From: Flavonifractor sp. An100
GTDB taxonomy: Bacteria; Bacillota; Clostridia; Oscillospirales; Oscillospiraceae
Assembly (NCBI RefSeq): GCF_002161175.1
Contig: NZ_NFMA01000025.1
Coordinates: forward strand, 1-52,463
Direction of reading: 5' to 3'
Length of the DNA stretch: 52,463 nt
Shown here: positions 15,008-23,397 of the stretch, one piece after another
Layout of the letters: every line of letters starts with the position of its first letter
Position numbering within the stretch: the stretch's first letter is position 1
Notes under the pieces: generated by a model
Told to the model about the DNA's origin: nothing
Seen by the model: the letters and a program-made list of their open reading frames with translations, nothing else
Databases searched by the model: none
Program-made: the position numbers and the translations under genes

Positions 15008-16096
15008 GTGAAATTAGGTATCGTCGGCCTGCCAAACGTGGGCAAAAGTACCCTGTTTAACGCCATTACCAATGCCGGAGCGGAGAGCGCCAACTATCCC
15101 TTCTGCACTATCGACCCCAATGTGGGTATGGTAGCGGTTCCGGACTACCGTCTGGACAAGCTCAGCGAGATGTACCACCCCAAGAAGACCACCCCGGCCG
15201 TCATTGAGTTTGTGGACATTGCCGGACTGGTGAAGGGGGCCTCCAAGGGAGAGGGCCTGGGCAACAAGTTCTTGGGCAACATCCGTATGACCGATGCCAT
15301 CGTCCATGTGGTGCGGTGCTTTGATGACGATAACGTCATCCACGTGGAGGGCTCTACAGACCCCATCCGGGATATGGACACCATTGACCTGGAGCTTATT
15401 ATGGCCGACCTGGAGATGGTGGAGCGGCGGATTGACAAGGCCAAGAAGGCGGCCAAGGGGGACAAGAAGTTCCTCCAGGAGGCCGCAGACTTTGAGGGGC
15501 TGCGGGACTGGCTCAACGACGGCAAGTCCGCCCGGTCCTATGAGGAAGTGGATATTGCCAAGGAATATCCCGACTGCGAGCTGCTCTCCCTCAAGCCGGT
15601 GATCTACGCCGCCAACCTGGATGAGGACGGCTTTGCCGACCCCCACGGAGTGGACTACTACCGCCAGGTGGAGGAGCGCGCTCAGGCGGAGGGGGCCCAG
15701 GTGATCCCGGTGTGTGCCAAGCTGGAGGCGGAGATCGCCGAACTGCCCGCCGAAGAGAAGAAGATGTTCCTGGATGACCTGGGCATTGCCGAGTCCGGTC
15801 TGGACCGGCTGGTGAAGGCCAGCTACACCCTGCTGGGCCTCATTTCCTACCTCACCTCCGGGGAGGACGAGTGCCGGGCCTGGACCATTAAACGGGGCAC
15901 CAAAGCCCCCCAGGCGGCGGGCAAAATCCACTCCGATTTTGAGCGGGGCTTCATCCGGGCCGAGGTGGTCTCCTATGAGGACCTGATGGCCTGCGGCACC
16001 ATGGCGGCAGCCCGGGAGAAGGGACTCATCCGCTCGGAGGGGAAAGAGTATGTGGTCCAGGATGGGGATATCATCCTGTTCCGGTTCAACGTCTGA
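15008..16096 (+). CDS. ychF: ribosome-associated ATPase YchF/OLA1
   Basis: A 362-residue Obg-related P-loop protein of the usual length. G1 is GLPNVGKST at the start, G3 is FVDIAGLVKGAS, and the G4 position reads NLDE instead of NKxD, the change that makes YchF proteins bind ATP rather than GTP. A coiled-coil insert (about 125-190) and the C-terminal TGS domain (about 280-360, including RAWTIKRGTKAPQAAGKIHSDF) follow. I use the GTG at 15008, preceded by AGAGG. YchF acts in ribosome quality and stress response. It is followed by the chromate transporter pair 22 bases later. Confidence 0.97.
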   Translation: MKLGIVGLPNVGKSTLFNAITNAGAESANYPFCTIDPNVGMVAVPDYRLDKLSEMYHPKKTTPAVIEFVDIAGLVKGASKGEGLGNKFLGNIRMTDAIVHVVRCFDDDNVIHVEGSTDPIRDMDTIDLELIMADLEMVERRIDKAKKAAKGDKKFLQEAADFEGLRDWLNDGKSARSYEEVDIAKEYPDCELLSLKPVIYAANLDEDGFADPHGVDYYRQVEERAQAEGAQVIPVCAKLEAEIAELPAEEKKMFLDDLGIAESGLDRLVKASYTLLGLISYLTSGEDECRAWTIKRGTKAPQAAGKIHSDFERGFIRAEVVSYEDLMACGTMAAAREKGLIRSEGKEYVVQDGDIILFRFNV

Positions 16097-16118
16097 GCAG
16101 GAGGGCCGGAGAATCATT

Positions 16119-16676
16119 ATGAATGTACTGGTTGACCTGTTTTTTACCTTTGCCCGGATCGGAGTCTGTACCTTTGGCGGGGGTTATGCCATGCTCCCCA
16201 TCCTCCAGCGGGAGGTGGTGGAGAAGCGGGGGTGGGCCACCGATGAGGAGCTGACCGACTACTTCGCCATTGGCCAGTGTACCCCTGGCATCATCGCGGT
16301 GAATACCGCCACCTTCATCGGCTATAAGCTGAAAAGCTATGTGGGGGGCGTGGTGGCTACCCTGGGGCTGGTGTTTCCCTCCCTTGTTATTATCACCATT
16401 ATCGCCGCCTGCCTGTCCAATTTTGCCGACATCCCGGTGGTGCAGCACGCCCTGGCGGGCGTCAACGCCTGTGTGGTGGCCCTGATTGCCACCAGCGTGC
16501 TGGAGCTGGGAAAATCCACCCTGAAAAATGCTCTGTCTGTGGCCATCTTCCTGGTGGTGCTGGTGCTGGGCTTTGTAGTGGGCGTGTCCCCCGTCATTCT
16601 CATTGTGGCGGCCGGCCTGGTGGGCTTTGTGGTCTACCGCCTGTTGAAGCTGTCCAAGGGAGGTGAGGGGAAATGA
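16119..16676 (+). CDS. chromate transporter half-subunit 1 (CHR family)
   Basis: A 185-residue membrane protein with about six helices and the CHR motif FFTFARIGVCTFGGGYAML near the N-terminus, plus the GQCTPGIIAVNTATFIGYK motif near residue 55. It is the short, single-domain form, which works together with a second short protein encoded directly downstream. The ATG at 16119 was chosen over an in-frame start inside ychF. CHR proteins export chromate or related oxyanions by proton antiport, but the physiological substrate in gut anaerobes is unclear. Confidence 0.9.
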   Translation: MNVLVDLFFTFARIGVCTFGGGYAMLPILQREVVEKRGWATDEELTDYFAIGQCTPGIIAVNTATFIGYKLKSYVGGVVATLGLVFPSLVIITIIAACLSNFADIPVVQHALAGVNACVVALIATSVLELGKSTLKNALSVAIFLVVLVLGFVVGVSPVILIVAAGLVGFVVYRLLKLSKGGEGK

Positions 16677-17236
16677 TTCTGCTGCGCTTGTTTTTTGAAT
16701 TTGCCAAGACCGGCCTGTTCGCCGTGGGCGGCGGCTTGGCCACCATTCCCTTCCTACAGGATCTGGGGGCCCGTACAGGCTGGTTTACCGATGCCCAGCT
16801 GACCACCATGATCGCGGTCTCCGAGTCCACACCGGGCCCCATGGGGGTGAATATGGCCACCTATGTGGGGTATCAGATTTCCGGTATCCCGGGCGCTATC
16901 GTAGCCACTCTGGGCCTGATCTTCCCCTCCATTGTGGTCATTATAATTATCGCCGGCTTTTTACAGAAGTTCCGTCAGTCCAAGACGGTTGACGCCGTCT
17001 TCCAGGGACTACGCCCCGCCTCCACCGCTCTGATCGCTTCGGCGGGACTGAGTGTGGCCACTGCTGTCCTGGTTACCATTGAGGGCGTGGAGGAGCATGT
17101 GCTTGTCCCTCACTGGCCGGCCATCGTCCTGGCTGCGGCGGTATTCGTGCTGATGAAGTGGAGCCCGCTGAAGAAGCTCCACCCCATTGTTTTTATTGCC
17201 ATTTCCGCTGTGGTGGGCGCGGTGTTCCAATTTTAA
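16673..17236 (+). CDS. chromate transporter half-subunit 2 (CHR family)
   Basis: A 187-residue membrane protein, homologous in layout to the preceding one: FFEFAKTGLFAVGGGLATIPFL at the start and VSESTPGPMGVNMATYVGYQ near residue 48. It overlaps the first subunit by ATGA. Pairs of short CHR proteins form an antiparallel heterodimer in well-studied Firmicutes examples, which explains their coupled expression. The two sequences have diverged in the motif region (CTFGGG versus FAVGGG). Confidence 0.9.
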   Translation: MILLRLFFEFAKTGLFAVGGGLATIPFLQDLGARTGWFTDAQLTTMIAVSESTPGPMGVNMATYVGYQISGIPGAIVATLGLIFPSIVVIIIIAGFLQKFRQSKTVDAVFQGLRPASTALIASAGLSVATAVLVTIEGVEEHVLVPHWPAIVLAAAVFVLMKWSPLKKLHPIVFIAISAVVGAVFQF

Positions 17237-17262
17237 CTCTAGTTCATTTCAACACAAAGTCA

Positions 17263-17299
17263 AAAACGCCCTGAGCGAAGTCTTCGCTCAGGGCGTTTT
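17263..17299. terminator. bidirectional terminator between the chromate genes and lexA
   Basis: A very stable stem ACGCCCTGAGCGAA with a 3-base loop, flanked by A and T runs on both sides. Confidence 0.9.
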
Positions 17300-17313
17300 A
17301 TTTAAAGGCGTGC

Positions 17314-17931
17314 TCAATACCGGCGGACCACCGCTACCACCTTGCCGATGATCTCGGCCCGAGTGCCGTCAATGGGCTCGTAATCCGGGTTCTCCGGCAG
17401 CAGCCAGGTGTGACCGTCCCGCCGGGACAGGGTTTTGACAGTAGCCTCATCCTCGAAGAGGGCCACCACGATCTCGCCATTGTGGGCCTCACTCTGTCGG
17501 TGGACCACCACCAGATCCCCGGGCAAAATCCCAGCTCCCAGCATGGATTCCCCACGGACCTTTAGGGCGAAATGCTCTCCGGACAGCCCCTGGGTGTCAA
17601 AAGTCAGGTAGTCCTCAATACACTCCTGGGCCAGAATGGGGGAGCCAGCAGCCACGTTGCCCAGGATAGGCACCTGATTGGCGTGGGGGTCGGCCTCTTC
17701 TGCTACGCCGGACAGGGCGGCGCCGGGAAGGGTGATGGCCCGGGTCTTGCCCTCCGCCTTGACGATCACACCGGCCTCTTCCAGGCCCTTCATATGGAAA
17801 TGGACGGTGGAGGGGGACTTTAATCCCACAGCAGCGCCGATTTCACGCACCGAGGGGGGATAGCCGTGCTCATTGGTAAAGGAGAGAATGTAGTCGTAAA
17901 TTTGTTGTTGCTTGGCGGTGAGCTTGGCCAT
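17314..17931 (-). CDS. lexA: SOS repressor LexA
   Basis: A 205-residue protein. The N-terminal winged helix (1-65) contains YPPSVREIGAAVGLKSPSTVHFHM, the standard LexA helix-turn-helix. The C-terminal S24 peptidase domain has the self-cleavage site at A95-G96 (GNVAAGSP), catalytic S129 in VRGESM and K166 in DEATVKTL. When RecA filaments form on damaged DNA, the protein cuts itself and releases repair genes. It is a single gene with its own promoter that carries candidate operators, fitting autoregulation. Confidence 0.97.
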   Translation of the reverse strand: MAKLTAKQQQIYDYILSFTNEHGYPPSVREIGAAVGLKSPSTVHFHMKGLEEAGVIVKAEGKTRAITLPGAALSGVAEEADPHANQVPILGNVAAGSPILAQECIEDYLTFDTQGLSGEHFALKVRGESMLGAGILPGDLVVVHRQSEAHNGEIVVALFEDEATVKTLSRRDGHTWLLPENPDYEPIDGTRAEIIGKVVAVVRRY

Positions 17932-17983
17932 AGTTGACGCTCCTTTCGTGGGCAGGCGGGACTATCTGGATAATTGTAGTTGT

Positions 17984-18022
17984 ATTTTATCATACATTTG
18001 TACGAATGTCAAACGGATGTTC
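17984..18022 (-). promoter_or_regulatory. lexA promoter with candidate LexA operators
   Basis: On the minus strand TTGACA (18007-18012) and TAAAAT (17984-17989) have a 17-base spacer. The 16-base near-palindrome ACATTTGTACGAATGT (17994-18009) fills most of the spacer. A second site AAACGGATGTTC (18011-18022) differs by one base from the GAAC-N4-GTTC core of Firmicutes LexA boxes and overlaps the -35 element. Either could bind LexA. Confidence 0.75.
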
Positions 18023-18039
18023 TTTGGGTTTCATAAAAT

Positions 18040-18064
18040 ATGCTCCCCCATTTTGAGGGAGCAT
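18040..18064 (-). terminator. terminator of the DUF975 gene
   Basis: An 8-bp stem ATGCTCCC with a 9-base loop is followed on the minus strand by ATATTTTATG. Confidence 0.65.
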
Positions 18065-18070
18065 AGAGGA

Positions 18071-19024
18071 TTACACAGGGGGCGCAAATTCCTGCTGCAG
18101 ACGCAGGCGTTCGCAGTAGAAGCCGGCGCGGGCGGTAAGGCGGTAGGGAAGCAGCCACAGTAAAACGGGGACGGCGACCAGTTGGGTGAGAAGAGCGCCA
18201 CCCAGACTGTTGGCAATAGAGTAAAACAGCAGGTAGATGGGCTCATAGTCGGTGGAAAACCCGAAAAGGTCCACCGGCACCCCCGACTGCCAGAGGGCAT
18301 AGCCGGAGAAGAGATCGGGCAGCTGCTGGAGGGGAATCTGGGACAGGGCTTGAAAGAAGCCCCCCTGCCACAGACAGAACACCAGGGCCAGAAGGGAGAG
18401 GAGGGTGCTGAGCAGAATCCAGCCTACAAAGGAGAACTCCAGCTTAAACAGCTCCCACTTCCAGCCGCGGGTCAGGGATATGCTGCGCCGAATGGCGGCG
18501 GAAGGGCCGTCATCGGGCCGGTCAGCCAGTAAGAAGGGGGCCATGGAGTAGCGAAGCATCATGACCTGTACGGCCAGATAGACCACACCCATTCCCAGCA
18601 CAGTCAGGGAAGGGACCATAGAGCTGAGAATGAGCACCAGGGGGAGCAGGACAACGCTTAGAACGATACTCCAGCCCAGCATGCGCAGGTAAAGGAAAAT
18701 TTCCATCAGCAGCACCCGACCGGCTACGGAGAACCCCTGGACCAGAGAGCCAGCGCCGGGATTCAGACGGCGGTAGGTCCACAGGGCCCAAAGGCGAAAT
18801 CCAAAGTTTATGACCACTTTGTAAAGCAGGAAGAAAATCCCCACAAAGAAGAAGGCGGAGCCCCACATGGCCCAGTCGCCGGAGGGGAGGGGGAGGTAGG
18901 AGAGGAGAAGGTATAATCCAGAGGTGAGAAGAAGGTAGAGCAGAGTGATCAGCCAGAAGGGAGGCCGTGTGGCAGACATGGCCTCCCGGGCCTGGTGTTT
19001 CAGCTCGCTGCGGTCAAGTTCCAT
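18071..19024 (-). CDS. DUF975-family integral membrane protein
   Basis: A 317-residue protein. The first residues LDRSELKHQAREAMS match the conserved opening of DUF975 proteins, followed by about six membrane helices. A central cytoplasmic stretch, DRPDDGPSAAIRRSISLTRGWKWELFKLEFSF, contains the family's conserved RSxxLTxGxKxxLF-type motif. Function is unknown for the family. It begins 40 bases after the ribonuclease-like gene and could be co-transcribed with it. Confidence 0.75.
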   Translation of the reverse strand: MELDRSELKHQAREAMSATRPPFWLITLLYLLLTSGLYLLLSYLPLPSGDWAMWGSAFFFVGIFFLLYKVVINFGFRLWALWTYRRLNPGAGSLVQGFSVAGRVLLMEIFLYLRMLGWSIVLSVVLLPLVLILSSMVPSLTVLGMGVVYLAVQVMMLRYSMAPFLLADRPDDGPSAAIRRSISLTRGWKWELFKLEFSFVGWILLSTLLSLLALVFCLWQGGFFQALSQIPLQQLPDLFSGYALWQSGVPVDLFGFSTDYEPIYLLFYSIANSLGGALLTQLVAVPVLLWLLPYRLTARAGFYCERLRLQQEFAPPV

Positions 19025-19063
19025 GAAAAGGCTCCTATCATACTGAAAATCATGCGCAGGGGA

Positions 19064-20662
19064 TCAGGCGTCCCACTTGTCCATGACCTGGCGCAGCTGG
19101 TCGGCCAGCTTGGCCAGATCCTTGTTGGGACGGCCCCGGCTGCGGCTGATGAGCAGCTCCAGCTCCTTGGCCACGTCCTGTAGGCGCAGGAAGGCGGGGG
19201 AACCGGCAGAGGCTCCGGCAGAGCGGGATTTGGTCTCCAGAACCACGCCCTTGGCCAGCATCCGGTTTTCCAACAGGTCATAGACCTCTTCGTAGAGGGG
19301 GGCATGGGCGGGGATTCCCCGCTCCGTAAGGGTGTTGGCAAAGACCTCGGTGACAGGGGCGTCTCCGTGGACCACGAAGACCTGCTGAGGCTTGGGGGCG
19401 AAGTGCTCGATCCAGCCCAGGAGGTGGTCCCGGTCGGCGTGGGAGGACAGCCCCTTGAAGTTGATGATCCGGGCCCGGACAGCAATTTCCTCGCCGAAGA
19501 GCTTTACGGTTTTGGCCCCTTCCAGCAGGCGACGGCCCAGGGTGCCCTCCCCCTGATAGCCCACGAAGACCACGGCACATTCCGGCCGCCACAGGTTGTG
19601 CTTCAGGTGGTGGCGGATGCGTCCGGCATCACACATGCCGGAGGCGGAAATGATGATTTTCGAGGATTTGTCCATGTTCAGGGCCTTGGACTCCTCGGTG
19701 GACTGGGTAAGGGTGAGGCCGGGGAAGGTGAACAGGTCGTCTCCGCCCTGGAGCACGGCAATGGCATCCTCGTCCAGATAGCCGTGGAGGTTACCGGCGT
19801 AGATCTTAGTGGCCTCGGCGGCCAGGGGACTGTCTACGCACACCGTAAAGTTGGGTACGCTTCGCACCAGGCCCTCGTTTTTGATCTCCCGCAGGAAATA
19901 CAAAAGCTCCTGGGTACGGCCCACCGCAAAGGAGGGGATGACGATGTTTCCCCCCTTGGAGAAGACGTCGTCAATGAGGGCGGCCAGAGCCTGGGTGTAG
20001 CTCTCGGGAGGCTCGTGGTTGCGGTCGCCGTAGGTGGATTCCATGACCACGTAGTCGGCCTGGGAAATAAAGTCCGGGTCCCGGATGATGGGCTGGTCCA
20101 CGTTGCCCAAATCGCCGGAGAAGACCAGCTTTTTGGTCACGCCCCCCTCGGTGGCCCACACCTCGATGGCCGCGGAGCCCAGGAGGTGGCCCGCGTCCAC
20201 AAAGCGCACCTGTACCCCCTCGCACAGCTCAAAGGTCTGACCGTACTCGTAGGTGACCACCTGCTGCAAAGCGGCTTCGGCATCGGCTAGGGTGTAGAGG
20301 GGTTCCACCTCTTCCCGGCCGGCACGCTTGCCCTTTTGGTTTTGCCACTGGGCGTCGCTCTCCTGGATGTGGGCGGAGTCCCGGAGCATGATGGACATCA
20401 GCTCCCCCGTCAGGCGGGTGGTGAAAATCTGGCCGTGGAAGCCCTCCTTCACCAGCAGGGGAATGCGGCCGGAGTGGTCGATGTGGGCGTGGGTAACCAG
20501 GACGTAGTCGATGTAGCTGGGTGCAAAGTCCAGCGCGTTGTCATCGTGTTCGTCCCGGCCCTGCTGCAGGCCGCAGTCGATAAGGATCTTCCGTCCGTTG
20601 ACCTCCAGACAGTGGCAGCTTCCTGTGACCGCATGGGCGGCGCCGAAAAAGGTCAATTTCAT
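19064..20662 (-). CDS. metallo-beta-lactamase / beta-CASP ribonuclease-like protein
   Basis: A 532-residue protein of the CPSF/YSH1-like group. The metallo-beta-lactamase domain has the zinc motif HAHIDH (58-63) and a later FVDAGHLLGSA histidine. The beta-CASP domain (about 230-380) contains PSFAVGRTQELLYFL and the DSPLA motif, and ends with KGLSSHADRDHL. A C-terminal extension of about 70 residues looks helical and charged. Family members cleave RNA; the bacterial relatives are only partly characterised. It is distinct from RNase J, which has a different C-terminal domain. The ATG at 20662 is preceded by AAAGGAGG. Confidence 0.88.
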   Translation of the reverse strand: MKLTFFGAAHAVTGSCHCLEVNGRKILIDCGLQQGRDEHDDNALDFAPSYIDYVLVTHAHIDHSGRIPLLVKEGFHGQIFTTRLTGELMSIMLRDSAHIQESDAQWQNQKGKRAGREEVEPLYTLADAEAALQQVVTYEYGQTFELCEGVQVRFVDAGHLLGSAAIEVWATEGGVTKKLVFSGDLGNVDQPIIRDPDFISQADYVVMESTYGDRNHEPPESYTQALAALIDDVFSKGGNIVIPSFAVGRTQELLYFLREIKNEGLVRSVPNFTVCVDSPLAAEATKIYAGNLHGYLDEDAIAVLQGGDDLFTFPGLTLTQSTEESKALNMDKSSKIIISASGMCDAGRIRHHLKHNLWRPECAVVFVGYQGEGTLGRRLLEGAKTVKLFGEEIAVRARIINFKGLSSHADRDHLLGWIEHFAPKPQQVFVVHGDAPVTEVFANTLTERGIPAHAPLYEEVYDLLENRMLAKGVVLETKSRSAGASAGSPAFLRLQDVAKELELLISRSRGRPNKDLAKLADQLRQVMDKWDA

Positions 20663-20767
20663 ATGGGTGGAACCTCCTTTGGGAAATGTTACAAAAAGTT
20701 GTCTTTATTGTACACCCAAGTGGGGGGAAATTCCACACTAAATTGTAAATAATGTGCGAAGTCAGAC

Positions 20768-21541
20768 TTAGAGTAGGCCGTAGTGTTGCAGGGCGGTGAC
20801 GATGCCGTCCTCATCCACAGAGCCGGTGGCGTAGTCGGCCTGGGCCTTGACCTGGTCGCTGGCTGAGCCCATAGCCACCCCGATTCCGGCGTGGAGGAGC
20901 ATGGACAGGTCGTTTTCTCCGTCACCAAAGGCCATAGACTGCTCCCGGGGGATGTGGAAGTAGTCCAAAACCGCATCCATGCCCTTGTCCTTGCCGCCGG
21001 AGGAGGGGATCACGTCTAGAAAATAGGGGTGCCAGCGGGTGGTTTTCAGATGGGGGGCCTTGTCCAGCAGCAGGCCCTCGTTGTCTCGGGAGAGGAAGGC
21101 GATGGCCTGGTAAATTTCTCCCTTCAAAGCCCGGGAGGGGTCCTGAACGGGGGGGAGGGGCAGGTCCAGGTCCTTCATAAAGGCCTGGGTGTGCTCATCG
21201 GCATAGTTGATGTAGATCTCCTTGCCCTCCAGATAGATGCAGGAGAAGGCGTCGGTGCGGGTGGCCTCCACCAGCTCCTCCACGGCAGAGCGGTCCATGG
21301 GATTGCGGTGGATCACCTGGTCGCCGCAGTAGCAGTATTGGCCGCTGAGGGTGACCCAGCCGTCAAAGGGGAAGACGGAGCGGATGTAGGAGAGCATCTG
21401 CGGGTGACGTCCCGTGGAGACAAAGAGCTTGATCCCCTGGCGGTGCAGCTGGTTGAGGGCGGAGAGGACCGCCTGGGAAACTCGGTGGGTCTGGAAGCTG
21501 ACCAGAGTTCCATCCACGTCCAGAAAAATAGCTTTGATCAT
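20768..21541 (-). CDS. Cof-type HAD phosphatase
   Basis: A 257-residue HAD-superfamily hydrolase. Motif I is FLDVDGTLVS (nucleophile near residue 8), motif II is the Thr in FVSTGR, and motif IV is FGDGENDLSML near residue 205, with GKDKGMDAVL containing the motif III lysine. The middle cap (about 85-185) is of the Cof/type IIB form. These enzymes remove phosphate from sugar phosphates, nucleotides or cofactors, and the substrate cannot be read from the sequence. The ATG at 21541 with GGAGG in front was chosen over an earlier start at 21571. Confidence 0.9.
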   Translation of the reverse strand: MIKAIFLDVDGTLVSFQTHRVSQAVLSALNQLHRQGIKLFVSTGRHPQMLSYIRSVFPFDGWVTLSGQYCYCGDQVIHRNPMDRSAVEELVEATRTDAFSCIYLEGKEIYINYADEHTQAFMKDLDLPLPPVQDPSRALKGEIYQAIAFLSRDNEGLLLDKAPHLKTTRWHPYFLDVIPSSGGKDKGMDAVLDYFHIPREQSMAFGDGENDLSMLLHAGIGVAMGSASDQVKAQADYATGSVDEDGIVTALQHYGLL

Positions 21542-21711
21542 AAAAGACCTCCAAAGTCCGGAATAAACCAAAGGATTCGGTCCTATTGTACAGCAAATAC
21601 CGACAGTAGGCTATGTGCGAAATGGACAATCCTGCATCACAGGGGGAGAAAAAAGGCATAAAGCCCCACAGAGGGACCATAAGATGGAGCAAAGGGAAAG
21701 GGGGAAGGGGT

Positions 21712-22002
21712 ATGGCGTATGAGGAGAGCCGGACGGGCTCCGGATTGCCCCACCATGTGGTGCTGGAGGACCGGGAACAGCTGACGGTATCCGGGGTAGA
21801 GGAGGTGGAGAGCTTTGATGAGAACACCATTGTGCTCTCCACGGCTTGCGGCGGGCTGGAGGTACAGGGAGAGGGGCTGCATATTGAGAAGCTGTCTCTG
21901 GACGGGGGAGACTTAAAGGTGGAGGGGACCATTAACGCCCTGATTTATGAGCCCCAGGGCCGGGAGCGGGGCGGCCTGCTCAGCCGCTTGCTGGGCGGAT
22001 GA
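21712..22002 (+). CDS. yabP: spore coat assembly / sporulation protein YabP
   Basis: A 96-residue protein made of short beta strands, with the YabP pattern PHHVVLEDREQLTVSGVEEVESFDE followed by an LEVQGEGLHIEKLSLDGGDLKVEGTI repeat-like region. YabP and YabQ are needed for normal spore cortex formation in Bacillus. The ATG at 21712 follows a purine-rich GGGAAGGGG. It overlaps the yabQ start by 4 bases. Its presence is direct evidence that the organism belongs to a spore-forming lineage. Confidence 0.9.
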   Translation: MAYEESRTGSGLPHHVVLEDREQLTVSGVEEVESFDENTIVLSTACGGLEVQGEGLHIEKLSLDGGDLKVEGTINALIYEPQGRERGGLLSRLLGG

Positions 22003-22691
22003 CGGTGGATGTGCTCCAGCAGGGGCAAGCGCTGTGTCAAGCCCTGCTGCTGGGAGGAGGAATGGGGCTGGTGTATGACCTGTTCCGGGTGCTGCGGGTG
22101 CGGATCAAGGTGCCGCTGCTGGGCGGAGTGCTGGACCTGCTGTTTTGGCTGATGGCCACCGCGGCTTTGTTCGTGTGGTCTCAAGGGGCCTGGGGAGGGC
22201 AGATCCGCCTATACGGAGCGGCGTTTTGTCTGCTGGGGGGAGGGGTCTATTTTTGGGTGTGCAGCCCCTTTTTCCTGTGGCTGGGCTACCGTTTGGCCGA
22301 TCTGACCCAGCTTCTTTTGGAAATTTTGACCTTTCCGCTGGGGATATTGGGACAGATTTTAAAAAAAATCAGAAAACTTGGGAAAAACACCTTTCTTTCC
22401 AGACGAAAATGGTATAGAATAAAGCAGAAAACCAAGGAACTGGAGCGGGCGGCCAGCCGCCGGGACCAGGAGGAGAGGGGAGAGAGGAAAAATGCATTTC
22501 AAGCGGGCCAGTTTTTTGACCAAGCTGGTGGTGCTGGGGCTGCTCATTTATATGGCCACCTCTCTGCTCAACCTACGGGGCCAGATCCAGGTCGTGCAAG
22601 GCCAGGTAGACGACATGAGTCAGCAGGTAGAAGATCTGCGCATCAAAAATCAGGAGACAAAAGAGGCCATCGAAAACAAAGACGATCCTGA
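21999..22691 (+). CDS. yabQ: spore cortex protein YabQ, with abnormal C-terminal read-through
   Basis: A membrane protein with four or five helices in residues 12-120, including GGGMGLVYDLFRVLRVR near the start as in YabQ. A basic segment follows (KKIRKLGKNTFLSRRKWYR). Up to about residue 165 it looks like an ordinary YabQ. The frame then stays open for 66 more residues while overlapping the divIC-like gene by 200 bases, and this tail (rich in G, R, S, Q) is only a shadow of that gene. The normal stop may have been lost by a frameshift or mutation, or a true long overlap exists. Confidence 0.8.
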   Translation: MTVDVLQQGQALCQALLLGGGMGLVYDLFRVLRVRIKVPLLGGVLDLLFWLMATAALFVWSQGAWGGQIRLYGAAFCLLGGGVYFWVCSPFFLWLGYRLADLTQLLLEILTFPLGILGQILKKIRKLGKNTFLSRRKWYRIKQKTKELERAASRRDQEERGERKNAFQAGQFFDQAGGAGAAHLYGHLSAQPTGPDPGRARPGRRHESAGRRSAHQKSGDKRGHRKQRRS

Positions 22692-22767
22692 GGTGCAGCA
22701 GCGGGTGGCCGAGGAGAAGGGCCTGGTGCCCAAGGACTCGGTGCTGATTTACGACGTTGCCAACTAA
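22492..22767 (+). CDS. divIC: DivIC/FtsB-type septum formation initiator
   Basis: A 91-residue bitopic protein: a short basic cytoplasmic start MHFKRA, one membrane helix (about 8-27), then a heptad-rich coiled coil (about 28-65) and a short C-terminal domain with GLVPKDSVLIYDV. This is the layout of the DivIC/FtsB cell-division proteins that join DivIB and FtsL at the septum. Its position between yabQ and an S1-domain gene is the same as in Bacillus. AGAGGAAAA precedes the ATG. Confidence 0.85.
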   Translation: MHFKRASFLTKLVVLGLLIYMATSLLNLRGQIQVVQGQVDDMSQQVEDLRIKNQETKEAIENKDDPEVQQRVAEEKGLVPKDSVLIYDVAN

Positions 22768-22845
22768 AGAGAGCTTCTGGCGGTCCGGAGCTGTGTGGCC
22801 GGACGGCATAGAGGGAAATAAACAAGGAGGATATTTCGGTCGCTT

Positions 22846-23310
22846 ATGGAGTTTGGTGTTGGGTCCATTTTGGACGGGAAGGTAACGGGTATCACAAAAT
22901 TTGGGGCGTTTGTGGCCCTGCCGGAGGGAAAGTCCGGGTTGGTTCATATCTCGGAGATCGCCTATTCTTACGTCAATGAGGTGTCGGATTACCTTCAGGA
23001 GGGTCAAGAGGTAAAGGTAAAGGTGATCGGGATCGATCAGTCCAATCGGATCAACCTGTCCATCAAGCAGGTGACCCCGCCCCCCCAGCGGCCGGCCCGT
23101 CCGGCAGGGAACGGCCAGCGGCCGGGCAATGGTCGCCCTTATCAGGGAGGCGGCCGTCCGGTCGGGTTTGTCCGCCCGGCCCCCAAGGAGCCCACGGACT
23201 TTGAAGATCGACTCAAGCAGTTTATGCAGTCTTCGGACAGCAAGCTCTCTGAGCTGCGCTACATCGAAAAGAAGGGCGGAAACCGCCGCGGAGGCGGCGG
23301 ACGCCGGTAA
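22846..23310 (+). CDS. S1-domain RNA-binding protein, YabR-like
   Basis: A 154-residue protein. The S1 fold occupies residues 1-75: GSILDGKVTGITKFGAFVAL, then SGLVHISEIAYSYVNEVSDYL and VKVKVIGIDQSNRINLSIKQ. It is followed by a Pro/Arg/Gly-rich linker and a basic tail (GGNRRGGGGRR) likely to contact RNA. It occupies the yabR place after divIC. The best ribosome-binding site, AAGGAGG at 22825, is about 15 bases from the ATG, farther than usual. Confidence 0.88.
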   Translation: MEFGVGSILDGKVTGITKFGAFVALPEGKSGLVHISEIAYSYVNEVSDYLQEGQEVKVKVIGIDQSNRINLSIKQVTPPPQRPARPAGNGQRPGNGRPYQGGGRPVGFVRPAPKEPTDFEDRLKQFMQSSDSKLSELRYIEKKGGNRRGGGGRR

Positions 23311-23325
23311 CAAGGCAAGTCAGCA

Positions 23326-23360
23326 TCAGGGCCGCCGCGTCACGCGGCGGCCCTGATTTT
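23326..23360 (+). terminator. terminator of the yabP-S1 operon
   Basis: A 14-bp stem with a 3-base loop (TCAGGGCCGCCGCG and its complement) is followed by TTTT. Confidence 0.9.
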
Positions 23361-23375
23361 GTCCCTAAAAAGAAA

Positions 23376-23397
23376 AAACGCCCGGAACCGGGCGTTT
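23376..23397 (-). terminator. second hairpin with its T run on the minus strand
   Basis: A 10-bp stem AAACGCCCGG with a 2-base loop is followed by TTTTTTCTTTTT only when read on the minus strand, although no minus-strand gene lies to its right. It could stop antisense transcripts from the promoter region of the amidohydrolase gene. No clear promoter was found in 23398-23539. Confidence 0.55.

Noticed and set aside
15014-16117. A 367-codon open frame opposite ychF
   Set aside because: It is a mirror of a well-conserved gene and shows no motif of its own.
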